Shown here one piece after another: positions 62,263 through 64,000 of a stretch of 64,000 nucleotides of DNA. The stretch is from Seriola aureovittata (Eukaryota > Chordata > Actinopteri > Carangiformes > Carangidae): assembly GCF_021018895.1 (NCBI RefSeq), contig NC_079378.1, positions 25,044,160 to 25,108,159 on the forward strand, read 5' to 3'. Both the position numbers and the translations under genes were made by a program. Within the stretch, counting starts at the first letter, position 1, and each line of letters begins with the position of its first letter. The notes beneath the pieces were generated by a model. It made no database searches and was not told the DNA's origin. It saw only the letters and a program-made list of their open reading frames with translations.

Positions 62263-62967
62263 TACAATGTTACTGATAAACTGCTCGGTGAGTGAAGGCT
62301 GACAACAGAGACTGTTTTATTCACTAGTTCCTTGCTGAGTTTCTTCAAATGACAGAATGTGTCACTGAAAAAACAAACATTGGCTTCAGATGCATCATTC
62401 CTCCTAAACAACACATCCAGTAACTGTCAACTGTGGAAGCTGATTAGTGACAGAACAATCAAGCTTGTACATAACAAATTATAATGGACATCAGCCTGCA
62501 CATCAAAGTTCTGTAATCACTGATAAGTTTTGACAGACTGACAACAGATCTTGTGTGTAATCTAAGTTTGAGTTGCAGTAGAATCTGTAACTATAGACTG
62601 GAGCAAGTCGTAGCATTTCTTTGCCAACTATCTCTAAAGCTGCACAGTGCAGTTCTGCAGTTAGCCCCACCCTCCGCCATGCAAACTGTAGTTGAGAGCA
62701 GAAGAAAATCCGTTGGATTTGACCTTGAAGTATCACCCTGTTACACCCCACATTTTACAGTAAGTATCTTCAGACTCAGCGCTCCCTCGTTTGTTTCTGT
62801 CAGATCACTGGAGACTGTAAATAAGACGTGATCCTGCGATGTTAGGCAAACTTCACCTACAGCAGCACTGGCCATAAACTTCCAGAACAGGGTGAGTGAT
62901 TGTTTAACAGCCAGTGCAACTGTTACACTGTTGCTTATTTTCACTGTGTTAATTCAAGGGTACAAGA
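62263..62967. other. Non-coding stretch, nothing recognised
   Basis: Overlapping frames of 67-92 codons on both strands show no domain. Confidence 0.5.
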
Positions 62968-63430
62968 TTATAAAGTTGGAAATAAAGAAGAGATGTAAAG
63001 AGTTGAGAGGACGGGCAAAGGAAGCGCAGGATTAGGAGCATAGTCGTGAACACAAAGAGAGCTGGAGGACAGGAATAAATGAGAGGAACAGAGAAACACA
63101 AAAGGAAAGGAGAGGATGGAGGAGAGAATTACAAGAGAGAAAAGCAAAGAGGAAAGATACGAAGTGAAGAATAAAACAGGAGGAAACAAAAGGGAGAAGA
63201 GAGGAGGAATTAAACATAGGTAAAGGAGCAGAATATTCCAACAAGAGGAGAGCGGGAGAGAAGTGGAGACAAACAAGGAAAGTGTGAAAAACAAAAAGTA
63301 AAAGTGACAGAAAAGAGGGAACAAGACAAAGAAGTGAAAGGACTTTTGGGAGAATTTCAGGGGGACAGAGAAGGAAGATAAAGAAAATCAAACGGTGAAG
63401 AAGGAAAGACAAAGTAGAAACAAAAAACAT
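62968..63430. repeat. Purine-rich strand (GA-rich tract)
   Basis: Over about 460 bp the plus strand is dominated by G and A (words such as GAGAGGAACAGAGAAACAC and GAGGAGGAATTAAACA), without a fixed unit. Two minus frames of 118 and 132 codons across it are Leu/Ser/Phe low-complexity and are artefacts of the strand bias. Confidence 0.85.
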
Positions 63431-64000
63431 GTAAATGGCGTAAAATAGTGTGTCAACACCGGATATAATTTAAATAAACACGAGAGCACATATAATCACA
63501 TACAATCAGTCGAAATGAATATCTGCAAGGCGGGAGATTACTCAGTCAAGCATTGCAGAAAATTGCAATTCTTTTCTTTGAAACGCTTTAAGAACAGAGG
63601 TGATAAGAATGTCAGTCATTGCTCACATGTGCAGAAATCAGTGTTTGTTTTGTGCTGTTTTATACATGTAATTGATGTCATTATGTAGCAGCTGTAGAAC
63701 GGTTGCCCATAGACTGAAGAACACAGGAAAACACCAGGAATCAGGATCTGTTTATTCTAGAAGAGCAACATACACACACATTCGCAGGCTCTCTCGATCT
63801 CTGACCCCAGCATTTTTCTTTGTGTGTATGTACATCAAAATTCATACATATATGTAATAGAAGTAAATAAAAGAATAATGCCCTCACAGTAGTTATATTT
63901 GAAATCAAACAAGAAAATTAGTAAAAATCAATATTCACATAAACAAAATTGAATGTCTTCAGCAGACGCCTCAGCCTCCAATTTATATATAAATACAGGC
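63431..64000. other. Non-coding stretch, nothing recognised
   Basis: A 61-codon frame at 63,672-63,857 has no domain. The window ends in AT-rich sequence without a feature. Confidence 0.5.

Noticed and set aside
62968..63430. 118- and 132-codon minus frames
   Set aside because: Leu/Ser/Phe low-complexity products of the purine-rich plus strand.
1..64000. CRISPR arrays, operons or other prokaryotic features
   Set aside because: No regularly spaced repeats and no dense coding. Microsatellites, BED fingers and Tc1/hAT/LTR elements identify animal, probably fish, DNA.

Overview
The window looks like non-coding DNA from a ray-finned fish, most likely a percomorph teleost. It is AT-rich and holds long GT microsatellites. 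Recognisable sequence is almost all decayed transposable elements typical of fish: Tc1, hAT, a TTAA-flanked element, a Penelope-like retroelement, a TG...CA LTR and several percomorph-type dispersed repeats. I see no intact host protein-coding gene, no tRNA, rRNA or known ncRNA gene, and nothing bacterial. Open frames are short and mostly explained by chance, microsatellites, a purine tract or transposon remnants. The window is best read as a gene desert or the inside of a very large intron.

Layout. 1-5.9 kb: unique-looking DNA with a few TAAT/E-box-rich patches that could be conserved non-coding elements. 5.9-9.2 kb: three broken mobile-element genes in a row (Penelope-like RT on minus, a BED finger on plus, a Tc1 transposase on plus). 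12.3-12.9 kb: a 555-bp structure with two ~135-bp, nearly identical inverted arms. 14.8-15.6 kb: an 844-bp element with TTAA at both ends. 17.7-18.5 and 28.3-28.4 kb: two copies of one dispersed repeat. 20.4-20.6 kb: long GT microsatellite. 25.6-26.5 kb: an 886-bp TIR element. 30.0-31.3 kb: an inverted-repeat remnant and a percomorph-type repeat. 33.9-34.2 kb: a hAT remnant. 36.0-36.2 kb: two RFX X-box motifs near a TCF/LEF-like site.

38.2-40.7 kb is a nested stack: a percomorph repeat split by a TIR element, which is itself split by a degenerate Tc1 on minus. 46.2-46.5 kb is a solo LTR with a perfect 5-bp target duplication. 49.0-49.6 kb is a short hAT derivative with a near-perfect 8-bp duplication and a leftover BED finger. 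57.9-60.6 kb is a second nested stack followed by a TIR element with a 9-bp flanking duplication. A further Tc1 fragment lies at 62.1 kb and a 460-bp purine-rich strand at 63 kb.

Nothing forms an operon-like or pathway-like unit. All calls were made by reading the sequence. Family assignments rest on remembered consensus motifs and target-site structure, not on database searches.
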